From the NCBI RefSeq assembly GCF_020217425.1, contig NZ_CP084090.1, positions 248,001 to 312,000 on the forward strand: a stretch of DNA of 64,000 nucleotides, written 5' to 3'. The translations under genes were made by a program, and so were the position numbers. Every line of letters starts with the position of its first letter. Position 1 is the stretch's first letter. The notes beneath the pieces are model-generated. The model was given only the letters and a program-made list of their open reading frames with translations. It ran no database searches and was not told the DNA's origin. This DNA is from Halomicrobium urmianum (GTDB taxonomy: Archaea > Halobacteriota > Halobacteria > Halobacteriales > Haloarculaceae). Below, piece after piece: positions 25,439 to 34,098 of this stretch.

Positions 25439-26602
25439 TCACTCGTCGTTCTCGAAGGGGGAGCCCGCGGCCTCGGGCTCCTCGCCGGCGATGCTGATGA
25501 TGTTCTCCCGGCCGACGCGGAGCTTGCTGATCTCGCCGTCCTCCTCCATGTCAGAGAGGAGCATGCTCACCTTGGACTTGGACCACTCGGTCTCCTCGAC
25601 GATGTTGACCTGCTTCATGCGGCCGCCGTTGTCCTCCAGGAGCTGCAGCACGCGGTCGCTGTCGGAGAGGAGTTCCTCCTCCGGGACCGCGGGGGACTCG
25701 GGCTCCTGGTCCGGTTCGGGAGCGCTGGCCTCGGCCGCCGCACCGCCGTCGCCGTCGTTCCAGGGGACGGCGGGGCGGCCGAAGTGGAGGACGGCGCCGC
25801 CGACCAGTGCGACGAGCAGGGCGACTGCGCCGGCCATCCACATCAGCCCGCCGCTGTCGCCCTCGGCGGGCAGCGCCGTCGTCGAGTCGTCGTCGGCGGT
25901 GCCGTCGGTCCGCGCGTCGCCGTCGCCGCCGCTCTCGACCAGTTCCCGCGGACCGAACTCGATGTAGGGACGGCTGGGGCCGAACTCGCGCTCGCCCTCC
26001 CAGGTGACCATCTCGCTGTCGGTCAGCGAGCCCGGCGAGGACTGCGTCGTCGGGTCGGGCTCGACGCGCGCGAACGCGAGGTTCGGGCCGCGCTCGACCA
26101 CCAGCGACTGGTCCTCTCCGATGTAGAACGCGCCGGCGAAGACGTCGCTGACGACGACCCGGTCGCCGTCGGTCCGCGCTACTCCGTGCCAGTGGAAGGA
26201 CAGGGAGACGGTCCCGCGGTCGGTGAAGCTCGTGGTCACGTTGACCGAGGCGTCCCGGTCGAAGCCGGTCGCGCGCATCTCGCGTCCGGTCTGGTTCTCC
26301 CCGACGGCGACCAGTCGCTCTGCGCGGGTGACGAAGTTGCGGTAGACCTCCGTCTCCTCGGACTGGAACCGCTCGGCGTAGTCCTCGAACTGCTGGCGCT
26401 CGCTCTCGTTCGCCAGGCGTCTGGAGTGTTTCACCGTCCACTCGGCGGACCCGTTCTCGGTGACGGTCACCACGAAGGTGGTCCGGTCGAACCCGTCGGG
26501 CTGTGCCAGCAGCGGTCCGGCCTCGTCGGCGCTACCGGCCGCGGGCACGAGGGCTGCGACCACCACGAGGACGGCGACAGCCCACAGAACCTGGCGACGC
26601 AT
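25439..26602 (-). CDS. exported membrane-anchored protein with cytoplasmic winged HTH
   Basis: 387 residues. A signal-like hydrophobic start (VLWAVAVLVVVAALVPAAGSA) is followed by an extracellular beta-rich domain (about 25-245), a transmembrane helix (GLMWMAGAVALLVALVGGAV, about 252-271), an acidic linker and a C-terminal winged HTH (about 310-375, LLEDNGGRMKQVNIVEETEW then SKSKVSMLLSDMEEDGEI). This one-component membrane regulator layout is common in haloarchaea; the ligand and targets are unknown. CTTTTATTC about 28 nt upstream fits a leaderless ATG. It is co-oriented with the FAD/Fe-S gene upstream. Confidence 0.85.
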   Translation of the reverse strand: MRRQVLWAVAVLVVVAALVPAAGSADEAGPLLAQPDGFDRTTFVVTVTENGSAEWTVKHSRRLANESERQQFEDYAERFQSEETEVYRNFVTRAERLVAVGENQTGREMRATGFDRDASVNVTTSFTDRGTVSLSFHWHGVARTDGDRVVVSDVFAGAFYIGEDQSLVVERGPNLAFARVEPDPTTQSSPGSLTDSEMVTWEGEREFGPSRPYIEFGPRELVESGGDGDARTDGTADDDSTTALPAEGDSGGLMWMAGAVALLVALVGGAVLHFGRPAVPWNDGDGGAAAEASAPEPDQEPESPAVPEEELLSDSDRVLQLLEDNGGRMKQVNIVEETEWSKSKVSMLLSDMEEDGEISKLRVGRENIISIAGEEPEAAGSPFENDE

Positions 26603-26692
26603 CTACCGTATACCACCCAAGGGTAGAATAAAAGCGCTGTGTCTCCCCCCATCGTCAGGGAAAATCGCCACAGACGAGCCCGCTCGAAGCCG

Positions 26693-29600
26693 TTACGGGT
26701 GCTGACGGTCCGGCAGGGCCGCGGCGAGGCGCTCGACGGGATGCGGCGGCTCCTCGCCGCCCGGTCGGTCACCCAGTTGCGTCCGGCAGGAGGCCCCGGG
26801 CGCGACGACCCGGTCGCCGTCGCTGTCGGCGACCTGGTCGAACAGGATCGAGCCGACGGCGCGGCTCATCGAGTAGTGCTCGGCCTCGTAGCCGAAGGAG
26901 CCGGCCATGCCGCAACACCCGGAGTCCAGCGGGTCGACCGCGTAGCCCGCGCGCCGGAGGACGCCGACGGCGTGGTGGTCCTTGGTGGTCGCCTTCTGGT
27001 GGCAGTGGCCGTGGTAGGTCAGCGACTCGTCGGGCGCCGCCCAGTCGACGTTCCGGTCGAGTTCGAAGTGGTCGACGTACTCGCAGACGCCGTAGGCGTT
27101 CCGGGCGACCGGGTCGGCCTCGTCGCCGAGCAGGTCGTAGTAGTCCGACTGGAACATGACGGCGTCGGAGGGTTCGACGGCGACCACGTCCCAGCCCTCG
27201 CGGACGGCGGGTTCCAGAGCGTCGACGTTGGTCCGCGCGCGTCGGCGGGAAACGTCGAGGAAGCCCTTGGAGTGGGCCGCGCGCCCGCTGGCGGTCACGC
27301 CCTCGGGCACCCGCACGTGGACGCCGGCCGCCTCCAGCACCCGGACGGCGTCTTTGAGCACCTCGGGGTGGCTGTAGTTGTAGTAGGTGTCGGGAAAGAG
27401 CAGGACGCGCCGCTCCGCGTCGGCTTCGGGCACAGCCGGTCCGCGGTCGTCGAACCAGTCGGTGAACGACTCGCTCCGGAAGGAGGGGAGGTCGCGCTCC
27501 CGGGCGATACCCAGCAGCTTCTCCGCGAGGAGGTCGGACCCGGGCGCCTTCGCCAGCCAGTTGGAGACGGGCGCCAGCGCGCTCCCGACGGCGCTGAGCC
27601 GGTCGACGTTAGCGAACAGGCGGTCCCGCAGGCCCGCGCCGCCCTCCTCGTGACGGGCGTGCTGGACCTCCGCCTTGAGCTTCGCCATGTCGACCTCGCT
27701 GGGGCAGTCCTTCGCGCAGCCCTTGCAGCCGATGCAGAGGTCCAGCACCTCGCTGGCGAACTCATCGTCGGTGGGGTCGGCCGGCAGGTCGCCGCTCATC
27801 GCCCGACGGAGGGCGTTGGCCCGACCGCGGGTCGCCGTCACCTCCTCGTCGGCGGCGCGGTAGGTCGGACACATCACGCCGCCGGTGGTCTCCTGCGGGC
27901 CGCGACAGCCGCCGCAGCCGTGACAGAGCTCGACCATCCCCTGCATCCCGTTGTCGTTGTCCCACTCCAGGCTCGGCTCGAACCCGGCGTCGAACTCGTA
28001 GTCGGGGTCGAACCGCAGGTCGTCGGTCACGGCGACGGCGCGGGCCCGCGGCGGGACGCCCTCCGGGATCGTCTCGTCCTCGGCGTAGCCCACGACCTGC
28101 CCGGGGTTGAGCAGCCAGTCGGGATCGAAGGTCGTCTTCAGGTCGCGGAACAGCTCCCAGACGTCCTGCCCGTACAGCTTCCGGTTCCACCGCGTGCGCG
28201 CCCGGCCGTCGCCGTGCTCGCCGGAGACGCTGCCGCCGTACTCGACGACGAGGTCGGTCGCGCCGTCGGCGATCGCTTCCATCTGCTCGACGCCCGCCTC
28301 GGTCTTGGTGTTTATCAGCGGCCGGATGTGCAGGCAGCCTGGGCCGGCGTGCGCGTAGAAGCTCGCGAACGTGTCGTTGTCGGCCAGCAGGTCCTGGAAG
28401 TCGGCGACGAACTCCGGCAGGTTCTCCGGCGGGACCGCGGTGTCCTCGATGAAGCTGACGTGCTTGGCGTCGGTCGTCCGCCCCAGCAGGATGGGGAGAC
28501 CGCTCTTGCGGAGCTTCCAGAAGCGCTCGCGCTCGGCGTCGCCGTGGGCCTCCTGACCGTGGAAGGCCCGCCGGGGCGCTGCCGTCAGCGACTCCGCGCC
28601 GTCCCCGGGTTCGCCCTCAGGGTCGGTCTCGCCGTCGACGCGGTCGGCCAGCAGGTCGGCCACCAGCTGCTGGCCCTCGTCGTCGTCCTCGGCGTAGAAC
28701 TCGACCAGCAGGACTGCGCCGGTCCCCTCCGGCAGCAGGGTGTCGACCAGCGCGCCGAACTCCTCGGTGTCGCTCGCCAGGTCCAGCAGGACGTCGTCGA
28801 GCACCTCCACCGCGGCCGGGTCGTGGTCGAGGATGGGGTCGACGTCCGCCATGGCGGTGACCAGCTCGGGGTAGCTCAGCAGGGCCAGCGCCTTCGTCTC
28901 GGGGACGGGCTCCAGCGATACGGACGCCTCGGTGACGACGGCCAGCGTCCCCTCGCTACCCGCCAGCAGGCGCGCGACGTTGATCCGACCTTCCTCGCCG
29001 AACTCGCCGTCGGCCTCCGCCAGCAGGCGATCGAGGTTGTATCCGGAGACGTTGCGCTTCAGGTCGGGGAACGCGGCCTCGACCCCCTCGGCCTCCTCGT
29101 CGACGACCCGGACCACGGCGTCGTAGATGCGCGCCGCCAGATCGCCGTCGCCGGCCCGCTCGCGGGCCTCGTCGAGGGTCACCTCGCCGAACGTCGTCAC
29201 CGTGCCGTCGGCGAGAACGACCTCGCACTCCTCGACGTAGTGGTCCGTCTTGCCGTACTTCAGGGAGTGTGCGCCCGTGGAGTTGTTCCCGATGGCACCG
29301 CCCAGCGCGCTCTTGTCGCCCCAGGCCGGGTCCGGCGCGAACTTCAGGCCGTGGTCGGCCAGGCGGTCGTTCAGTTCCCCGAGAGTAACGCCCACCTCGG
29401 CGCGGGCCGTCCGCGCGTCGGGGTCGACGTCGACGACGCCGTCCATGTGCCGCGTGAAGTCGAGGACGACGGCCTCGTTGACCGCCTGCCCGGCGAGGCT
29501 GGTCCCGCCCCCGCGGGGCAGCACCGGTACGGACCGCTCGGCGCAGTAGGCGACCGTCGCGGCGACGTCCCCGGTCGACTGCGGGAAGACGACGCCGACC

Positions 29601-29791
29601 GGCGTCACCGAGTACGCGCTGGCGTCCGTGGCGTACAGCCCGCGAGTGTACTCGTCGAACCGCACTTCGCCGTCGACCCGGTCGCGCAGGTCGGCGACGA
29701 ACCCCGGTCGGGCCACCTCGCCGCCCGCGTGGTCGTAGTCGGCCCGCTCGTCGCTGGCCGGCTCCTCGCTTGCCCCCGTTCGTGCGCCCAT
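26693..29791 (-). CDS. FAD-binding/Fe-S oxidoreductase fusion (D-lactate/glycolate dehydrogenase type)
   Basis: 1032 residues. N-terminal FAD_binding_4 domain (VLPRGGGTSLAGQAVNEAV about 89-107, GNNSTGAHSLKYG about 166-178), FAD-oxidase C domain (about 260-560), then two 4Fe-4S type clusters (CHGCGGC about 621 and CIGCKGCAKDCPSE about 688) and a CCG-type cysteine-rich module (GCCGMAGSFG near 977). This fuses GlcD-like and GlcF/heterodisulfide-reductase-like parts, as in membrane-associated dehydrogenases that oxidise D-2-hydroxyacids and pass electrons to quinone. The exact substrate cannot be read. It is divergent from the liv operon. Confidence 0.9.
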   Translation of the reverse strand: MGARTGASEEPASDERADYDHAGGEVARPGFVADLRDRVDGEVRFDEYTRGLYATDASAYSVTPVGVVFPQSTGDVAATVAYCAERSVPVLPRGGGTSLAGQAVNEAVVLDFTRHMDGVVDVDPDARTARAEVGVTLGELNDRLADHGLKFAPDPAWGDKSALGGAIGNNSTGAHSLKYGKTDHYVEECEVVLADGTVTTFGEVTLDEARERAGDGDLAARIYDAVVRVVDEEAEGVEAAFPDLKRNVSGYNLDRLLAEADGEFGEEGRINVARLLAGSEGTLAVVTEASVSLEPVPETKALALLSYPELVTAMADVDPILDHDPAAVEVLDDVLLDLASDTEEFGALVDTLLPEGTGAVLLVEFYAEDDDEGQQLVADLLADRVDGETDPEGEPGDGAESLTAAPRRAFHGQEAHGDAERERFWKLRKSGLPILLGRTTDAKHVSFIEDTAVPPENLPEFVADFQDLLADNDTFASFYAHAGPGCLHIRPLINTKTEAGVEQMEAIADGATDLVVEYGGSVSGEHGDGRARTRWNRKLYGQDVWELFRDLKTTFDPDWLLNPGQVVGYAEDETIPEGVPPRARAVAVTDDLRFDPDYEFDAGFEPSLEWDNDNGMQGMVELCHGCGGCRGPQETTGGVMCPTYRAADEEVTATRGRANALRRAMSGDLPADPTDDEFASEVLDLCIGCKGCAKDCPSEVDMAKLKAEVQHARHEEGGAGLRDRLFANVDRLSAVGSALAPVSNWLAKAPGSDLLAEKLLGIARERDLPSFRSESFTDWFDDRGPAVPEADAERRVLLFPDTYYNYSHPEVLKDAVRVLEAAGVHVRVPEGVTASGRAAHSKGFLDVSRRRARTNVDALEPAVREGWDVVAVEPSDAVMFQSDYYDLLGDEADPVARNAYGVCEYVDHFELDRNVDWAAPDESLTYHGHCHQKATTKDHHAVGVLRRAGYAVDPLDSGCCGMAGSFGYEAEHYSMSRAVGSILFDQVADSDGDRVVAPGASCRTQLGDRPGGEEPPHPVERLAAALPDRQHP

Positions 29792-29885
29792 ACGCGCCCC
29801 TACGTCCGCGGACCGATTAATCCACCGTCGCTCGCCGCGCGTCGCCCGCCGTGGGTCTAAATAACACGCCTCACAGACGACAGGA

Positions 29886-29926
29886 ACCTGCCGGTGACCG
29901 GGAGTTTATTTATTCTCGCGGCAGGT
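29886..29926 (+). promoter_or_regulatory. liv operon promoter flanked by an 8-bp inverted repeat
   Basis: TTTATTTAT (29905-29913) is a good TATA box about 30 nt upstream of ATG 29941. It is bracketed by ACCTGCCG (29886-29893) and CGGCAGGT (29919-29926), a perfect inverted repeat with a 25-nt gap, suggesting an operator over the promoter. A TTATTTAG on the minus strand (29857-29864) may serve the divergent dehydrogenase. Confidence 0.6.
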
Positions 29927-29940
29927 CCCTCTCGACAAGT

Positions 29941-31071
29941 ATGGGCATCACGGAGACGGTTCACGACGGGCGCGGCGCCGTCGCCGAGCGACCCGCCGCG
30001 GCGCTCGTCGGCGTGGTCGCCGGCTACCTCCTTCTGGACCTCCTCGTCAAGCTGGCGGGGACGTCCGTGTTCTTCATGGGGGTCAAGGTGATCGGCGGCG
30101 CGCTGACGATCAGTTCGCTCGCGTCGATGGCCCTCGACGGGCTGCTGGTGGGGCTGGCCGTCGGGCTGGCGGGCATCGGGCTGTCGATGACGTACAGCAT
30201 CCTCGACTTCGCCAACTTCGCGCACGGCGACACGGTCACGGCCGGGGCGTTCGTCGGCTGGGTGGCCGCCTACGTCGCCGCCGGCATCGGGACCGGCGCG
30301 TCGCTGGCCGATCTGGTGATGTTCGACACGGGGCAGCAACTGAGCGTCACGCTGACGCCGGTAGCGGTCCTGGTCGGCCTGGTCGTGGCCGCGGCCGGCA
30401 CGGTCGCCGTCGCGCTGCTGATCGACCGGCTGGCCTACCGGCCGATGCGGGACGCGGGCTCTATCTCGCTGCTGATCGCCTCCATCGGGGTCGCGCTCGC
30501 GCTGCGGTACGTCGTCGCCTTCCTCTTCGGCACGCAGTCGTCCGGGGTCGCGAGCCAGGGCTTCCGGCTGATCCTGCTGAACCCCGCGGGCCAGCAGCCG
30601 GTCGCCATCACCGACAACGAGCTCGCCCTGCTGGCGATCTCGCTGGCCCTCATGCTGGGGATTCACCTCCTGCTCCAGCGGACCAAGCTCGGCAAGGCGA
30701 TGCGGGCGATGGCCGACAACGAGGACCTCGCGCGGGTGACCGGCATCCCGACCGAGCGGGTGATCCGGCTGACCTGGATCCTCGGGGGCGCGCTGGCCGG
30801 CGTCGCCGGCTACCTGCTCGTGCTGGAGAGCGGTACCATCTCCTTCAACTTCGGCTGGATCCTCCTGCTGCTGATCTTCGCCGCGGTGATCCTAGGCGGC
30901 ATCGGCTCCATCTACGGCGCGATGGCCGGCGGCGTCGTCATCGGGCTCGTCGACAGCATGGCGCTGATCTGGCTCCCCTCCGGGCTGACCCGGGCGGCGG
31001 CCTTCCTCGCGCTGATCGTCGTCCTCCTGGTCCGTCCCGAGGGCATCTTCGGGGGGGTGACGACCGCATGA
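29941..31071 (+). CDS. livH: branched-chain amino acid type ABC transporter permease LivH
   Basis: 376 residues, about eight to ten hydrophobic helices. LivH family features: GLSMTYSILDFANFAHGDTV (about 80-99), and the EAA-like cytoplasmic loop around KAMRAMADNEDLARVTGIP. It forms the importer channel together with LivM. ATG 29941 follows the TATA at 29905. The stop overlaps livM (ATGA). In haloarchaea such systems may carry branched-chain amino acids, urea, or amides, so substrate is open. Confidence 0.93.
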   Translation: MGITETVHDGRGAVAERPAAALVGVVAGYLLLDLLVKLAGTSVFFMGVKVIGGALTISSLASMALDGLLVGLAVGLAGIGLSMTYSILDFANFAHGDTVTAGAFVGWVAAYVAAGIGTGASLADLVMFDTGQQLSVTLTPVAVLVGLVVAAAGTVAVALLIDRLAYRPMRDAGSISLLIASIGVALALRYVVAFLFGTQSSGVASQGFRLILLNPAGQQPVAITDNELALLAISLALMLGIHLLLQRTKLGKAMRAMADNEDLARVTGIPTERVIRLTWILGGALAGVAGYLLVLESGTISFNFGWILLLLIFAAVILGGIGSIYGAMAGGVVIGLVDSMALIWLPSGLTRAAAFLALIVVLLVRPEGIFGGVTTA

Positions 31072-32342
31072 GCCTCGCCTGGTCGGAGTGGACCGACGAT
31101 CGCTCGGACGTCCAGCTGGTCGCCGGCTTCGTGGCGGCCATCTGGCTCGGGATGGCGCTGTTCGCCGCGCTCGTGGGCGGCCCCGACTGGCCCAACCTCG
31201 CCGCGAACTTCGTCGGGCGAGTGACCATCTTGATCGGCGCGTACGCGCTGCTCACGCTGGCGCTGAACATCCAGTGGGGCTACACGGGGCTGTTCAACAT
31301 CGGCGTCGCCGGGTTCATGGCCGTCGGCGCGTACACGACGGCCATCATGACGGCGCCGGTCGACCCCGGGACCGGCGGCGTCCCGGGCTTCGGCCTCCCG
31401 CTGTGGCTCGGCCTGATCGGCGGCATGGTCGCCGCCGCGCTCGTCGGCGCGCTCGCCGCGCTGCCGGCGCTGCGACTGGAGGCGGACTACCTCGCCATCG
31501 TGACGGTCGCCCTCTCCGAGATCATCCGGCTGTTCGTCAACTGGCAGGGCGTCCAGCACGTCTCGGTGGCCGGCGTCGAGTTCGGCACCGGCGGCGGGAC
31601 CGGCATCCGATTCGCCGCACCCAACGACGTCGTCCGCGGCCTCGTCCAGGGGCCGCTGGGCTTCCTCGTCGACGCGCTCGGCGCGCTCGGCGTCTCCGGC
31701 CCGAACGTCGTCAATATCGCGTACGGGCTCTCCCTGCTGGCCGTCGTAGCGGCGGTCTACTGGGTGCTCGACCGCCTCGCCTCGTCGCCGTTCGGCCGCG
31801 TCCTCAAGGCCATCCGCGAGGACGAGACGGTCACGCAGGCGCTCGGGAAGGACACCCGCCTGTTCAAGGTCAAGGCGTTCATGATCGGCTGCGCGCTGAT
31901 GGGGCTGGCGGGCGTCCTCTTCCGGGGTCAGGGCGGCTACATCGCGCCCGGACAGTTCCGGCCGATCATCACCTTCTACGTGTTCGCCGCGCTGATCATC
32001 GGCGGCTCCGGTTCGAACACGGGGAGCATCCTCGGGGCCGCGACGTTCACCGCCGTCCTCTTCTACTTCCCCGCACGCCTCGGCGAGAACCTCCCGTACG
32101 CCGGCCGGGGCGCGCCGGGGAACGTCGTCGACGCCCTGGGGCCGCTGTCCGCGCTGGATCCCGGGCCGCTGGTGGCTTACACGCTCTCGAACGTCAGCCT
32201 GCTCCGGTTCGTCCTCATCGGCGTCGTGATCGTGTGGGTCATGCAGAACCGACCCGAGGGGCTGCTCGGCCACCGGGTCGAACCGGCCGCGAGCGTGGAC
32301 CTCGACCGCAGCGCGGTGACGGGAGGTGACGACGATGAGTGA
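31068..32342 (+). CDS. livM: branched-chain amino acid type ABC transporter permease LivM
   Basis: 424 residues with multiple hydrophobic helices. LivM features: LALNIQWGYTGLFNIGVAGF (about 63-82), the cytoplasmic loop RVLKAIREDETVTQALGKD, and the terminal segment before LLGHRVEPAA. It pairs with LivH to form the membrane channel. It overlaps livH by 4 nt and livG by 8 nt, so the four genes are translationally coupled. Confidence 0.93.
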   Translation: MSLAWSEWTDDRSDVQLVAGFVAAIWLGMALFAALVGGPDWPNLAANFVGRVTILIGAYALLTLALNIQWGYTGLFNIGVAGFMAVGAYTTAIMTAPVDPGTGGVPGFGLPLWLGLIGGMVAAALVGALAALPALRLEADYLAIVTVALSEIIRLFVNWQGVQHVSVAGVEFGTGGGTGIRFAAPNDVVRGLVQGPLGFLVDALGALGVSGPNVVNIAYGLSLLAVVAAVYWVLDRLASSPFGRVLKAIREDETVTQALGKDTRLFKVKAFMIGCALMGLAGVLFRGQGGYIAPGQFRPIITFYVFAALIIGGSGSNTGSILGAATFTAVLFYFPARLGENLPYAGRGAPGNVVDALGPLSALDPGPLVAYTLSNVSLLRFVLIGVVIVWVMQNRPEGLLGHRVEPAASVDLDRSAVTGGDDDE

Positions 32343-33204
32343 CGCCGCATCCGACGAGCGAGAGGCGGACGCGACCACTGCGGGTACCGAGAGCGTCGAA
32401 GCGGAACGCGACGCCGTCGACGCCGAGCCCGCCGGCGACGCGCTGCTGTCCGTCGAGGACCTCCGCAAGGAGTTCGGCGGCGTCACCGCCGTCGACGGGG
32501 CCACCTTCGACGTCGAGCGCGGCTCGTTGACGGGGCTGATCGGGCCCAACGGCGCCGGCAAGTCGACCACGTTCAACTGCATCACCGGCGTCCACGAGCC
32601 CACGAGCGGAACCGTCCGCTTCGCCGGCGAGGACGTGACGGGCCTGTCGCCCGACGCCGTCGCGAACCGCGGGCTCGTCCGGACGTTCCAGATCGCCCGC
32701 GAGCTCTCGGAGATGACCGTCCTCGAGAACGTCATGCTCGCCCCGCCGGATCAGGTCGGCGAGTCGGCGACGCGGGCGGTCCTGCCGGGCCTGCGCGACG
32801 AGGTCGAGCGCACCGAGGCCGAGGTCCGCGACCGGGCCTGGGAGACCCTGGATTTCTTCGAGATCGATCACCTGGCCCACGAGTACGCCGGCACCCTCTC
32901 CGGCGGCCAGCGGAAGCTGCTGGAGATGGCCCGCGTGCTGATGACCGATCCCGACATGGTGCTGCTGGACGAACCGCTGGCCGGCGTCAATCCGACGCTG
33001 GAGGAGAAGCTGCTGGAGCGGATCCACGAACTGCGCGAGGACGGGCTGACGTTCCTGCTCGTCGAGCACGACATGGACGTGATCATGAACAACTGCGAGC
33101 ACATCGTCGTGATGCACCAGGGCGAGGTCCTGGCGGAGGGCGACGCCGAGGCGATCAGGTCGAACGAGCGCGTCCTCGAGGCCTACCTGGGAGGTGACGT
33201 ATGA
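32335..33204 (+). CDS. livG: ABC transporter ATP-binding protein LivG
   Basis: 289 residues from ATG 32335. An acidic N-terminal extension of about 35 residues precedes the ABC ATPase: Walker A GPNGAGKST, Q-loop FQIAREL, signature LSGGQRKLLEMARVL, Walker B MVLLDEPLAGV and H-switch VEHDMDVI. The ILE-type spacing and GVNPTLEEKLLERI fit LivG. It powers the importer as a heterodimer with LivF. The start overlaps livM and the stop overlaps livF (ATGA). Confidence 0.94.
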   Translation: MSDAASDEREADATTAGTESVEAERDAVDAEPAGDALLSVEDLRKEFGGVTAVDGATFDVERGSLTGLIGPNGAGKSTTFNCITGVHEPTSGTVRFAGEDVTGLSPDAVANRGLVRTFQIARELSEMTVLENVMLAPPDQVGESATRAVLPGLRDEVERTEAEVRDRAWETLDFFEIDHLAHEYAGTLSGGQRKLLEMARVLMTDPDMVLLDEPLAGVNPTLEEKLLERIHELREDGLTFLLVEHDMDVIMNNCEHIVVMHQGEVLAEGDAEAIRSNERVLEAYLGGDV

Positions 33205-34016
33205 GCGAGCGCGCCGACGCCGACGAGCGCGGCGCGGACGACGCGGCCGCCGCAGAGTCCACCGACGTGCGGGCGACCCTGTCGGAGAACGTCGACCTGC
33301 CGGACCCCGCCGAGAGCCTGCTTTCGGTCCGGGACCTCGACGCCGGCTACGGCGACCTTCAGGTGCTGGACGGCGTCGACCTTGACGTCGCCGACGGCGA
33401 GTACGTCACCGTCGTCGGCCCCAACGGCGCCGGCAAGTCGACCGTGATGAAGTCCGTCTTCGGCCTCACGGCCCACATGGGCGGCTCGATCGTCTTCGAC
33501 GGCGAGGACATCGGTGGACGCCGACCCGACGAGATCATCCACCAGGGCGTCGGCTACGTGCCCCAGACGGACAACGTGTTCTCGTCGCTGTCCGTCCGGG
33601 AGAACCTGGAGATGGGGGCCTACATCCTCGACGAGATGCCGGAGGACCGGATCTGGGAGGTGTACGACCGGTTCCCCATCCTCGAGGAGCGGTCCGAGCA
33701 GAAGGCCGGGACGCTCTCGGGCGGGCAACAGCAGATGCTCGCCATGGGCCACGCGCTGATGCTCGACCCCGACCTCCTCCTGCTGGACGAGCCCTCCGCC
33801 GGGCTGGCGCCGGACCTCGTCGACGAGATGTTCGACCGCATCGACGCCATCAACGACGCCGGCACGGCCGTTCTGATGGTCGAGCAGAACGCGAAGGAGG
33901 CGCTGCGCCGCTGCGACCGCGGGTACGTCCTCGTCCAGGGACAGAACCGCTACCAGGACGAGGGATCGACGCTCCTGGGCGACGAGGAGGTCAGGCAGGA
34001 GTTCCTCGGCGGCTGA
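33201..34016 (+). CDS. livF: ABC transporter ATP-binding protein LivF
   Basis: 271 residues. An acidic extension of about 35 residues, then Walker A GPNGAGKST, the LivF-type Q-loop stretch GVGYVPQTDNVFSSLSV, signature TLSGGQQQMLAMGHALM, Walker B LLLLDEPSAGLAP and H-like VEQNAKEAL (Gln replacing the switch His position, as is usual in LivF). Last gene of the operon; tail-to-tail with the permuted solute-binding protein, 82 nt apart. Confidence 0.94.
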   Translation: MSERADADERGADDAAAAESTDVRATLSENVDLPDPAESLLSVRDLDAGYGDLQVLDGVDLDVADGEYVTVVGPNGAGKSTVMKSVFGLTAHMGGSIVFDGEDIGGRRPDEIIHQGVGYVPQTDNVFSSLSVRENLEMGAYILDEMPEDRIWEVYDRFPILEERSEQKAGTLSGGQQQMLAMGHALMLDPDLLLLDEPSAGLAPDLVDEMFDRIDAINDAGTAVLMVEQNAKEALRRCDRGYVLVQGQNRYQDEGSTLLGDEEVRQEFLGG

Positions 34017-34098
34017 TTCGGGATCGAATCCTCGATCCGATTCTCGGAAGACGTTCGCGATCGACGCCAGCAGCCCCGTTCTCGACGGCCGGGACCGC

